This document shows, in pieces, positions 32,827-40,875 of a DNA stretch of 54,445 nt. Every line of letters starts with the position of its first letter. Position 1 is the stretch's first letter. Source of the stretch: JACQFZ01 sp045810625 (GTDB taxonomy: Bacteria > Pseudomonadota > Gammaproteobacteria > Acidiferrobacterales > Sulfurifustaceae); assembly GCA_045810625.1 (NCBI GenBank), contig JBJMVQ010000017.1:1-54445 (forward strand), read 5' to 3'. The translations under genes were made by a program, and so were the position numbers. The notes below the pieces were generated by a model that made no database searches, was not told where the DNA came from, and was given only the letters and a program-made list of their open reading frames with translations.

Positions 32827-34497
32827 ATGCACGCAGCGACCCGGACCGCGCTCCTTCTTGGACTAACGCCCCTCGAAGGCAAGCTAGCACCCAACCAGAA
32901 CTGGAAGTTACTCAACCTCTTTAATATCTACCGCCTCGTCATCGCCTTCGCGGCGTTGGCGATCAGCATCACTGTCGGACAACTGCCCCCCTTCGGGACC
33001 ACCAGCCCAGCGCTCTTTCAGTTCGGGAGCATCGTTTATTTCGTGCTCGCGATAGCAGCTGTCCTCGCCACCCGCTGGCAAAAGCCCGACTTCGATACGC
33101 AGGTGAGCGTCCTCGCGTTCGCCGACGTCGGTTTATTGACGCTCCTTATGCGTGCGAGCGGCGGGCTGTCGAGCGGGCTCGGGCTGCTCCTGATCGTGGC
33201 TATCGCGGGCAGCAGCCTGATGCTCGGCCGGCGCGTCAGCATCTTCTATGCGTCGCTTGCGACGATTGCCGCGATGTTGCAGCACTCCTGGGGCCTGCTC
33301 GTCGGCGATCTCGTGAACGAAGACCTGGTCCAGGGCTACCCGCAAGTCGGTCTTCTCGGCGTCGGGCTCTTCGCGACCGCGTTCCTTGGGTACACCCTTG
33401 CCTCGCGCCTGCGCGACACCGAGGCGCTCGCCGCCCGCCGCGGCACCGACCTGATTAACCTCGCGCATATCAACGATCTCATTATTCAACGCATGCAGTC
33501 GGGTGTGCTCGCGTGCAATCACACAGGGCATATTCGCTTCATCAACCAGGCGGCGCAGCGGTTTCTCGGTTTGCGCGCTCCCCTGCCCCGTTCGGCGATG
33601 CTGAACGAAGTCGCGCCCGATCTCGCCATTCAGCTGTTCCAATGGCTGAGCAACCCGCACACGCAACGGACACGCCGCGCGTTCACCACCCGTGCCAGTT
33701 ACACGCTGCTTCCCCGATTCGTGACGCTGGGCGCTGCAAAGGAGATGGGCGTCCTGATCTTCCTCGAGGACATGGCGGCGCTCAAACAGCAGGCGCAACA
33801 GCTGAAGATGGCGGCACTCGCTCGCCTGACCGCCAGCATTGCCCACGAAATCCGCAACCCGCTCGGCGCTATTACCAACGCGGCACAGCTGCTCGGCGAA
33901 TCGGTATCGGCCGAAGACGTCGAGCAAAAACGGCTGAGCAAGATCATCGAGGAACAGGCGCGGCGGATGAACATCATCATCCAAAACGTGACGCAGTTGA
34001 GCCGCCGCGACCGCGTGAACCAGACGCGCCTCTCGCTCAACGCGTGGCTCGCCGACTTCACCATTCAATTTTGCGAGATCGCGCACCTGCCTGCCGACGC
34101 TTTTTCGCGGGTCGGCGACGACCTGCAGGTCGTGTTCGATCCCGACCAGCTGAACCAGGTGGTGACGAACCTTTGCCAGAACGCGCTTCGCCACAGCCCG
34201 CCCTTTACCGGCACGCCGCTGATCAAGTTCCAGTTCGGCCGTGACGCGGACGGACGGCCGTATCTGGACGTTATCGACTGGGGAAGCGGCATTCCGGCGG
34301 CCATCGTCGAGAACATCTTCGACCCCTTCTTTACCACCAGCCCCAAAGGCACCGGGCTTGGCCTATATATTGCAAAAGAGCTTTGCGAGGGTAATGGCGG
34401 CGCGATCGACTATCACCCCGGGGAGGGGGGCGTCGGTTGCCGCTTTCGCATCACCATGGCCCCCGCAGAGGAAGCCAGCGATACAGGGCCACAATGA
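32827..34497 (+). CDS. pilS: Sensor histidine kinase PilS
   Basis: Membrane sensor of the PilS/PilR two-component system controlling pilin transcription. The 556-residue protein has about six N-terminal transmembrane segments (residues 35-205) and a PAS-like region near residues 225-330. The HisKA box SIAHEIRNPLGAI has the phosphoacceptor His340, and the ATPase domain ends with GTGLGLYIAKEL. In Pseudomonas, PilS senses PilA in the inner membrane. The stop overlaps the pilR ATG by four bases. Confidence 0.94.
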   Translation: MHAATRTALLLGLTPLEGKLAPNQNWKLLNLFNIYRLVIAFAALAISITVGQLPPFGTTSPALFQFGSIVYFVLAIAAVLATRWQKPDFDTQVSVLAFADVGLLTLLMRASGGLSSGLGLLLIVAIAGSSLMLGRRVSIFYASLATIAAMLQHSWGLLVGDLVNEDLVQGYPQVGLLGVGLFATAFLGYTLASRLRDTEALAARRGTDLINLAHINDLIIQRMQSGVLACNHTGHIRFINQAAQRFLGLRAPLPRSAMLNEVAPDLAIQLFQWLSNPHTQRTRRAFTTRASYTLLPRFVTLGAAKEMGVLIFLEDMAALKQQAQQLKMAALARLTASIAHEIRNPLGAITNAAQLLGESVSAEDVEQKRLSKIIEEQARRMNIIIQNVTQLSRRDRVNQTRLSLNAWLADFTIQFCEIAHLPADAFSRVGDDLQVVFDPDQLNQVVTNLCQNALRHSPPFTGTPLIKFQFGRDADGRPYLDVIDWGSGIPAAIVENIFDPFFTTSPKGTGLGLYIAKELCEGNGGAIDYHPGEGGVGCRFRITMAPAEEASDTGPQ

Positions 34498-35861
34498 ACA
34501 AACCTAAACACCAGGTACTGGTCGTTGACGATGAGCCGGACATCCGCGAGGTGTTGGAGCTCACGCTCGGCCGCATGAACCTGGAAACCCGTACGGCTTC
34601 GACGCTCGAGGAGGCGCGCCACCTTCTCGGCGAATTCAAGTTCGATCTTTGCCTGACCGACATGCGGCTCCCGGACGGCAACGGCATCGAGCTCGTTCGA
34701 TACATTCAGGACAAGTTCCCCTATCTGCCGGTCGCCATGATCACGGCGTTCGGCAACATGGAAACCGCCATTGCCGCGCTGAAGGCCGGCGCCTTCGATT
34801 TTGTTTCCAAACCCCTCGACCTGAGCGATCTGCGCAATATCGTTCGCTCGGCCCTACGCGTCGCGCAGTCCCCCGGTACGCCAGTGACGCCCGGACAGTT
34901 GCCGGCCGCAAACGGAACGCGACGGCTTTTCGGCGAGTCGCCGGCGATTCAAAAAGTGCGCGCGATGATCGATCGCTTCGCGCGCGGTCAGGCACCCATT
35001 TACATCAGCGGCGAATCCGGTACGGGTAAGGAACTCGCCGCGCGATTGATCCACGAGCTGGGCCCGCGGGCGGACAAACCGTTCGTGCCGGTCAACTGCG
35101 GCGCCATTCCCGAGCAGTTGATGGAGAGCGAGTTTTTCGGCCACAAGAAAGGCAGTTTTACCGGCGCCCTGCAGGACAAAGAAGGCCTCTTCAAAGCCGC
35201 TGACGGCGGCACGCTTTTTCTCGACGAAGTCGGCGACCTGCCGCTCCAGATGCAGGTAAAGCTGCTCCGCGCGATTCAGGAAAGGTCGGTTCGCCCGGTT
35301 GGCTCGCAGTCCGAGGTCAAAGTCGACGTCCGGATTCTTTGCGCGACACACAAAGAGCTGCAGGAACTGGTCCGCGAAGGCCGGTTCCGTCAGGACTTGT
35401 ACTATCGGCTGAACGTCATCGAGCTGCACATGCCAAGTTTGCGCGAGCGCCCGGAAGACGTGGTGCCGCTGGCTGATCTCCTGTGCGCCCGGCTCGCCGA
35501 GACGTTGGGGCTGAGCGTGCCGCGCCTCACTCCAGAATCACAGGAAGCGCTCCGTCGCTATTCCTTCCCGGGGAACGTTCGTGAGCTCGAGAACGTGCTC
35601 GAACGCGCCCTGACGCTCTGTAACGGAAGCGAGATCACACCCGAGGATCTGCACCTGCCGGAAATGTCCCAAGAAGCCGCCGAAACGGCGGTGCTGCTTG
35701 ATGGCGAGGAATCGCTCGACGACTACCTGGAGCGCATTGAGCGCGCCGCCATCGAAAACGCGCTCGCCAAAACCAGCCAGAACAAAACTGCGGCCGCCAA
35801 GCTGCTCGGCATCAGCTTCCGGGCGCTCCGATACAAGCTCGAAAAGCTGGGGATGAACTGA
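34494..35861 (+). CDS. pilR: Sigma-54-dependent response regulator PilR
   Basis: An NtrC-type activator of 455 residues. The receiver domain has VVDDEPD and phosphoacceptor Asp56 in CLTDMRLPD. The AAA+ domain has the Walker A motif GESGTGKE and the sigma-54-contacting loop GSFTGA, the variant also found in other PilR proteins. The C-terminal Fis-type helix-turn-helix is NKTAAAKLLGISFRALRYKL. It is expected to activate pilA, whose sigma-54 site lies 156 bases downstream of the pilR stop. The ATG overlaps pilS (ATGA); an upstream extension is rejected because it lies inside pilS. Confidence 0.95.
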   Translation: MNKPKHQVLVVDDEPDIREVLELTLGRMNLETRTASTLEEARHLLGEFKFDLCLTDMRLPDGNGIELVRYIQDKFPYLPVAMITAFGNMETAIAALKAGAFDFVSKPLDLSDLRNIVRSALRVAQSPGTPVTPGQLPAANGTRRLFGESPAIQKVRAMIDRFARGQAPIYISGESGTGKELAARLIHELGPRADKPFVPVNCGAIPEQLMESEFFGHKKGSFTGALQDKEGLFKAADGGTLFLDEVGDLPLQMQVKLLRAIQERSVRPVGSQSEVKVDVRILCATHKELQELVREGRFRQDLYYRLNVIELHMPSLRERPEDVVPLADLLCARLAETLGLSVPRLTPESQEALRRYSFPGNVRELENVLERALTLCNGSEITPEDLHLPEMSQEAAETAVLLDGEESLDDYLERIERAAIENALAKTSQNKTAAAKLLGISFRALRYKLEKLGMN

Positions 35862-36016
35862 CACCGGGCACACGCGCCCCAACACGGCAGTTCTTGACGT
35901 ATTTGGGCAATTCCCCGGTGATAACGACGGTAATTTGTCACCTCTCGTCGCCGATAAGTACGCGGTTTTAAACGACCTACGAAACACGATCTGTCCAGTG
36001 CGGCGTGTATCCTTCG

Positions 36017-36032
36017 TGGCATAGTTTCTGCA
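36017..36032 (+). promoter_or_regulatory. Putative sigma-54 promoter of pilA
   Basis: TGGCATAGTTTCTGCA has the invariant GG (36018-36019) and GC (36030-36031) separated by ten bases, the hallmark of -24/-12 promoters. Transcription would start near 36043. It lies between pilR and pilA, where PilR control is expected. A CTGTC element like the PilR box described in Pseudomonas is at 35991-35995. The rest of 35862-36016 shows no gene. Confidence 0.75.
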
Positions 36033-36042
36033 CCGTCTGTCG

Positions 36043-36261
36043 GGCGCGTTACGGGTCGAGGGAGCGCCCGAGAGATGCCGTTTGACATCTCCGAAAGCGC
36101 TGCTACGTAACGCGAAAGGAGGATGTTCCGGAAAGCATCGGCCCGGGAGGGACCCAGCAAGGGCCAAATGCTCGACAACCAACACGGCACCACAGTGAGT
36201 GGGCCGGTTTTTTCCGGGACGCCCTCGTATTTCGAGGTATAAAACTGGAGGATTTTCAAAG
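36043..36261 (+). promoter_or_regulatory. Structured pilA leader RNA, candidate attenuator or riboswitch
   Basis: A leader of about 219 bases from the inferred start to the pilA ATG, with no recognisable gene. Complementary segments found by eye: P1, CGCGTTACG (36045-36053) with CGTAACGCG (36106-36114). P2, AGCGC (36063-36067) with GCGCT (36097-36101). P3, GAGATG (36072-36077) with CATCTC (36086-36091). A competing 7-bp stem, CGGGCGC (36041-36047) with GCGCCCG (36064-36070), excludes P1 and P2. Hairpin III pairs AGCAT/ATGCT (36134-36138/36168-36172) and GGCCC/GGGCC (36140-36144/36161-36165). A terminator-like stem follows at 36185-36206. CGGCCC (36139-36144) could instead pair with GGGCCG (36201-36206), a possible antiterminator. 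It does not match the c-di-GMP (GEMM) consensus as I know it. Confidence 0.5.
36185..36213 (+). terminator. Terminator-like hairpin inside the pilA leader
   Basis: CGGC-A-CCAC (36185-36193) pairs with GTGGGCCG (36199-36206) around an AGTGA loop with one bulged A, followed by G and six T (36208-36213). It ends 48 bases before the pilA start codon, so it would cut pilA transcription or end a short sigma-54-dependent RNA unless overcome. Confidence 0.6.
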
Positions 36262-36708
36262 ATGAAGACGTTGCAAAAAGGTTTTACGCTGATCGAACTG
36301 ATGATCGTCGTCGCGATCATCGGCATTCTGGCGGCGATCGCGGTCCCGGCGTATCAGGACTACACGATCAAATCGCGCGTGTCGGAAGGCTCGAGCTTGG
36401 CCGCGCCGGCGAAGACGGCGATCGACGTGTTCTTCGCCGAGGGTAATACGAGCTTGACGTCGTTCCCGAAGAACAACTCCAGCTTGGGACTTTCGAGCGC
36501 TTCGAGCTACAAGGGCAAGTATGTCAGCGCGGTACAGGTGTCAGCCAGAGGCGTCATTCAAGTCACATTGACAAATAACAACAGCCTTGGCACTGCGGCG
36601 GGTAAGAACTTCATCATGATACCGACGTATGCGCCCGGCGCAGCGAACCTGGTGTGGACCTTCTCGGACAACGGAAGCCTCCCGAGAAAGTATCTGCCTA
36701 AGCCGTAA
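36262..36708 (+). CDS. pilA: Major type IV pilin PilA, cysteine-free
   Basis: A 148-residue type IVa prepilin. The leader MKTLQKG precedes the cleavage site, then FTLIELMIVVAIIGILAAIAVPAYQDYTIKSRV with Glu at mature position 5. The ribosome-binding site GGAGG lies upstream of the ATG. The C-terminal region keeps the VWTF...NGSLPRKYLP pattern of related pilins, but there is no cysteine, so the usual disulfide-bonded D-region is absent. The middle is rich in Ser, Thr and Asn (around TSLTSFPKNNSSLGLSSASS). It is preceded by pilS–pilR and a sigma-54 promoter and followed by a strong terminator and glycosyltransferase-like genes. Regulation by PilR is inferred. Confidence 0.95.
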   Translation: MKTLQKGFTLIELMIVVAIIGILAAIAVPAYQDYTIKSRVSEGSSLAAPAKTAIDVFFAEGNTSLTSFPKNNSSLGLSSASSYKGKYVSAVQVSARGVIQVTLTNNNSLGTAAGKNFIMIPTYAPGAANLVWTFSDNGSLPRKYLPKP

Positions 36709-36733
36709 CTCGATCGGTTTGAGAGTGGTAACA

Positions 36734-36765
36734 CCGAGGGCGACTTAGTCGCCCTCGGTTTTTTT
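36734..36765 (+). terminator. Strong intrinsic terminator after pilA
   Basis: CCGAGGGCGAC (36734-36744) and GTCGCCCTCGG (36748-36758) form a perfect 11-bp stem with a TTA loop, followed by seven T. It should limit read-through from the very active pilA into the downstream genes. Confidence 0.95.
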
Positions 36766-36769
36766 GTCC

Positions 36770-38785
36770 ATGAAAATGGCACTGCCCGATGTACTATGCT
36801 TTCGGCAGGTTTTCGTCGGAAGCAGTCCCGCTAAATTTTTGCGTTTCACGATCTTCCATCGCTTCACTCTGCTGCGCTTACTCGCAGCCGTCGCCCTCTT
36901 GGCGATCGGCGTGCTCGTCTATCTTCCGGGTCTGCACGGACCTTTTATCTTTGATGACTTTTCGAATCTTCTCGATAACCCGTACTTAAAGATTACGTCT
37001 CTCGACCTGAAAACCCTTTGGCTCGCTTCCTTTTCTCAAAACGCCGGGCCGCTGCAACGTCCCGTTGCGATGGCGAGCTTCGCCATTAATTCGTACTTTG
37101 CGGGAGGATTCGCGTCTGCCGTTCCTTTTCGCGTCGTGAACATCGCGGTTCATCTCGTAAACGGCGTCCTCGTCTATTGGTTCCTCCGTCTTGTCATTGA
37201 GTGCTATCGCGAGCGACAACCGCGCGCGGAACACCGACTGCTAACGAGCAGCGTGCTCGCGGCAGCTCTCGCGTTCGTATGGCTGGTGCACCCGATCAAT
37301 CTGACCAGCGTGCTGTACATCGTTCAGCGGATGACGTCACTGTCCGGGCTCTTTGTCCTGCTCGCGCTCGTCACCTACATGCACGGCCGCCTGCGCGCAC
37401 GGACTAACAAAGTGCGCGGCTATGCGACGATCGCCGCCGGCGTCGTTATCTTCGGCGGCTTGGGCGCATACACCAAAGAAAGCGCGCTGCTGCTGCCTGC
37501 GTTCATCGTCATACTCGACCTCTTGCTCTTCCGAGACGAGCAACCATGGAAGCAATGGGAAAGCTTGTCGCCTCGGATCAAGGCCTCCATCGTTGCCGCC
37601 GGCGTCGTCGTCCTCGTCGTCTTTCTAATCCTCGCCGTCGAGTACGCGCTTCCGACCTATCGCAATCGCACCTTTACGATGTGGGAGCGCGTGCTCACCG
37701 AGTCGCGCGTGCTCGTCATGTATCTCTCGCTCATCGCATTCCCGCGACTCGATGCCTTGGGCATGTTTCACGACGACATCGGCATCTCGCACTCTCTGCT
37801 CGATCCGCCGACCACCCTCCTGTCGATACTCGCGCTTGCCGGACTGAGCGGCGTTGCAGTCGCCGTACGGCGCAAGGCGCCGCTGTTTACGCTTGGTATC
37901 GCGTGGTTTTTCGCAGGACATCTCCTCGAGTCGACGATCTTTTCGCTCGAGATCGCCCACGAACATCGCAACTACCTCGCGAGCCTGGCTTTGCCGTTCT
38001 GCCTCGCCGCTCTTGCGCTGAAACCAGACTTCGCACTTCAGCCCAAGGGGCGGCTGGCGCTGATCCTTGCGCTCGCCTCTGTTTTTGCCACGGTGACGTA
38101 TTTCCGATCCGCTCAGTGGTCGAGCGATCAAATGCTGTGCGCGACCGAAGTCCGGCATCACCCGAACTCGCCCCGGGCACTCGATGCGCTCGGCCGCACC
38201 CTGGCGAATCACGGAAAAACATCGGAAGGTCTGGCTCTAGTGCGCCGGTCGACCGAGCTAGATACAGCCGAGGCCGGCGGCCTCATCAACATGCTCGTGT
38301 ACATGGCGTCAATCAAGGAGCCAATCGATACGGCCGACGTAGACACGATCGATAAGCGCCTGGCAGCGCACCCCACCACCGCGACGACCGATCGTTCCCT
38401 GGTGCTGGCCGCGAACTGCGTAATCCACAAATGCCCTTCACTGGCGCGGCACTTGGAGCGTTGGGTACGAACGGTGCTCAGCAAAAAAGAACTCCCTGAC
38501 GCCGATCGGTCGTTCTATTATCAGTTCTTGGGCCGAGCCCTCGTCGCTCAGGGCAAAGCCAATGAAGCGATCGACGCGTACCGCGCGTCTTACAACCTTG
38601 ACGGCACAAATCTACCCGCCTTGTTCGATATCGCAGAGATTTATCTCGCCGCCGGACGACTTCAATATGCCGAGGTAATCGCCGGCGAGATCCGGCGTGT
38701 GAATGCGCGCGTGCGGTTGCCGCGCATCAACGAGCTGCAAGACCTCGAAAGCCGATTAGCGAAAGCCAAAGTGGCATCCAAGTAG
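36770..38785 (+). CDS. TMTC-like GT-C membrane protein with C-terminal TPRs (copy 1)
   Basis: A 671-residue protein with about ten transmembrane segments followed by roughly 240 residues of tetratricopeptide-type helices. The first periplasmic loop carries GPFIFDDF (Asp62, Asp63), then LLDNPYL and RPVAMASF. This is the order of motifs in eukaryotic TMTC proteins, O-mannosyltransferases that use dolichyl-phosphate-mannose. Later EIAHEHRNYLA precedes the last membrane helices. The TPR part includes an AQGKANEAIDAYRASYNLDG repeat. It starts inside the T-run of the pilA terminator, so it needs its own promoter or read-through. Family membership is well supported; the acceptor and the sugar are unknown. 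Confidence 0.75.
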   Translation: MKMALPDVLCFRQVFVGSSPAKFLRFTIFHRFTLLRLLAAVALLAIGVLVYLPGLHGPFIFDDFSNLLDNPYLKITSLDLKTLWLASFSQNAGPLQRPVAMASFAINSYFAGGFASAVPFRVVNIAVHLVNGVLVYWFLRLVIECYRERQPRAEHRLLTSSVLAAALAFVWLVHPINLTSVLYIVQRMTSLSGLFVLLALVTYMHGRLRARTNKVRGYATIAAGVVIFGGLGAYTKESALLLPAFIVILDLLLFRDEQPWKQWESLSPRIKASIVAAGVVVLVVFLILAVEYALPTYRNRTFTMWERVLTESRVLVMYLSLIAFPRLDALGMFHDDIGISHSLLDPPTTLLSILALAGLSGVAVAVRRKAPLFTLGIAWFFAGHLLESTIFSLEIAHEHRNYLASLALPFCLAALALKPDFALQPKGRLALILALASVFATVTYFRSAQWSSDQMLCATEVRHHPNSPRALDALGRTLANHGKTSEGLALVRRSTELDTAEAGGLINMLVYMASIKEPIDTADVDTIDKRLAAHPTTATTDRSLVLAANCVIHKCPSLARHLERWVRTVLSKKELPDADRSFYYQFLGRALVAQGKANEAIDAYRASYNLDGTNLPALFDIAEIYLAAGRLQYAEVIAGEIRRVNARVRLPRINELQDLESRLAKAKVASK

Positions 38786-38787
38786 CG

Positions 38788-40725
38788 ATGCGACCGTTAT
38801 CGAACGGTCTGGCGATACGGGGCGCGGGACTCGCTATTCTTTGCACGCTCCTGCTCACGATTTATTCATCCGGCCTCGGCGGACCTTTCGTCTTCGACGA
38901 CTTCCCGAACATCGTCAACAATTCCGCCGTCGCGCAGCCGGACGCGAGCCTTTCCGGACTCGTGCACGCCGCTTGGTCGGGCGACAGCGGCCCGCTCAAA
39001 CGACCCCTTGCCTATCTCAGCTTCGCGGTCGACTCACTGATAGCCGGCGGCGTTTCGAATACGCTGCCGTTCAAGCTGACGAATTTGTTGATCCATATCG
39101 TCAACGCCTTACTGGTTGTCTTCCTCGCAACCCGGCTGTCACAGCGCGCTCCGTCTGCTTCGTCGGCTCCAATTGTGCAATCACGCGCCCTTTGGATCGG
39201 CCTGGCCGCTGCGGCACTGTGGTCGTTGCATCCAATACAAACGACGCCGGTGCTGCACGTCGTACAGCGCATGACGTCGCTCGCTGCTGGATTCGTGTTG
39301 CTTGCGACACTCGTCTTCCTCAAGGGCCGCGAGTTGCTGCGTGATCGATCCAACACCGGATGGGTCTGGATGTGGGCGGGCGTCGGCCTCGGGCTGCTCG
39401 GATTGTCGGCAAAGGAAAACGCGGCGGTTTTCCCCGCATTGCTTCTCGCCGTCGAGTACACGCTGTACGGTCGCGACGATGTCGCCCGAGAAACGCGCGT
39501 TCGACTCCGTTGGTTCTATCTCGCGATTTGCGGCGTACCCTTGGTCGCGGCCATCGCGTGGCTCGCCGCACATCCGGATTTCATTTCGGCCGGCTATGCG
39601 AATCGGGACTTCACGCTGACGGAGCGATTGCTGACCGAGGCGCGCGCGCTCTGGTTGTATCTCGGCATGATCGCAATTCCCGTTCCCGGGTGGTTCACCG
39701 TCTATCACGACGATTTCCCCGCGAGCACCGGCATCCTGCATCCTTGGACAACCCTTCCCGCGTTGATCGGAATCGCACTCGCCGTTGCGATCGCCGTGCT
39801 CGGGAGACACCGTAATCCGCTGCTCTCGCTGGCGATCCTTTGGTTTCTCGTCGGTCACACCGTCGAATCGACGATCATCGGGCTGGAGCTGGTACACGAG
39901 CATCGGAATTACCTGCCCGACATTGTCCTGTTCATCGCACTCGCGCATGGCGTCGCGCATGCGTTTACCCGCGCTCGAGTCGCCGCCGCCGCGTCGCTCG
40001 TCCTCGCCCTGATCTATGCGGGCGCCACATTCGTGCTCGCCAATGTCTGGAGCCGCGAAGACCGGCTCGTCGAATTCATGGTTCGGCACCATCCGGAGTC
40101 GGCACGCACGCAGGCGGTGACGGGCGAGCTGCTGGCGTACCGGCTGCACGCACCCGACGAGGCGTTGAAGCACTACCGCGTGGCGATGTCGCTCGCACCC
40201 AACGAGGCAAGTTTCTCGATGCAAACGCTGATCGCGATGCGTCGCACAGGGACGCCAGCCGCAATCCACTCCGCCGAGCTGCAGGCGATTTCCGACCATA
40301 TCGTCGACCAGCTGGGAAAACGTGCGCCGAGCGCAACCGCTCTTGGGCTCACCGCATCGACTGCGGACTGCGTCATGGACCAGGTACCGTGGTGCCGCGA
40401 TTTGTATCCGTACGTTCTCCGCTGGTGTGATGCCGTTCTGGACAATCCACGGGTGCCGCACGGCTCACGGCTGATCGCTCTGGACCGAGCACTTTATCTC
40501 GCCACCGGCTCGCATGACTTCGAATCTGCGTTCGACGCCCTGGCGCGCGCGAAGAAAGCGGAACCAGAAAATAAGTACTATATTTTCCTCGAAGCCGACC
40601 TTTATATGCGTCGCGGCGATGCTGAGCACGCGAAACAAATCCTTGCGACGCTTCCCAAGGACGGCGAGTTGGGTCCGGAGATAGCGCGTCTGCGTGCAGA
40701 TATCGACACGGCAGAAAAACGATAG
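38788..40725 (+). CDS. TMTC-like GT-C membrane protein with C-terminal TPRs (copy 2)
   Basis: A 645-residue paralogue of the preceding gene, starting two bases after its stop. It shares the architecture and motifs: GPFVFDDFPNIV (Asp37, Asp38), RPLAYLSF, then LELVHEHRNYL, followed by a TPR-like C-terminus (YRVAMSLAPNEA). The two copies are clearly diverged, so the duplication is not recent. As in TMTC proteins, the DD motif would lie in the active-site loop facing the periplasm. The two proteins could act on different acceptors or add successive sugars; that is inference. Confidence 0.75.
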   Translation: MRPLSNGLAIRGAGLAILCTLLLTIYSSGLGGPFVFDDFPNIVNNSAVAQPDASLSGLVHAAWSGDSGPLKRPLAYLSFAVDSLIAGGVSNTLPFKLTNLLIHIVNALLVVFLATRLSQRAPSASSAPIVQSRALWIGLAAAALWSLHPIQTTPVLHVVQRMTSLAAGFVLLATLVFLKGRELLRDRSNTGWVWMWAGVGLGLLGLSAKENAAVFPALLLAVEYTLYGRDDVARETRVRLRWFYLAICGVPLVAAIAWLAAHPDFISAGYANRDFTLTERLLTEARALWLYLGMIAIPVPGWFTVYHDDFPASTGILHPWTTLPALIGIALAVAIAVLGRHRNPLLSLAILWFLVGHTVESTIIGLELVHEHRNYLPDIVLFIALAHGVAHAFTRARVAAAASLVLALIYAGATFVLANVWSREDRLVEFMVRHHPESARTQAVTGELLAYRLHAPDEALKHYRVAMSLAPNEASFSMQTLIAMRRTGTPAAIHSAELQAISDHIVDQLGKRAPSATALGLTASTADCVMDQVPWCRDLYPYVLRWCDAVLDNPRVPHGSRLIALDRALYLATGSHDFESAFDALARAKKAEPENKYYIFLEADLYMRRGDAEHAKQILATLPKDGELGPEIARLRADIDTAEKR

Positions 40726-40875
40726 GAACCCGCCGATCGATCGGGCAGCGAATACAGAGCGGACCAACCTGGTCGCACACTTTCTACAACGCCGAGAGCC
40801 TGTGTAAGCGCCAGTCAAGAGTGCGTCACTCGAACACGCGCGATTCACAAAGCAACCGACGATCCTTCCGATCTC

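Noticed and set aside
36123..36242. 39-codon upstream open frame in the pilA leader preceded by AGGAGG
   Set aside because: The AGGAGG abuts the ATG with no spacing, the frame crosses hairpin III and the terminator, and the peptide shows nothing recognisable. It could still be a leader peptide but cannot be supported.
36043..36261. A c-di-GMP-I (GEMM) or cGAMP riboswitch upstream of pilA
   Set aside because: The GGGACGCAAAGCC-type core and the tetraloop receptor arrangement are absent; the fold found by eye is different.
39181..40461. 426-codon minus-strand open frame across TMTC-like copy 2
   Set aside because: Composition is Arg/Gln/Asp-rich without hydrophobic pattern or known motif; the plus-strand frame has clear membrane helices and TPRs.
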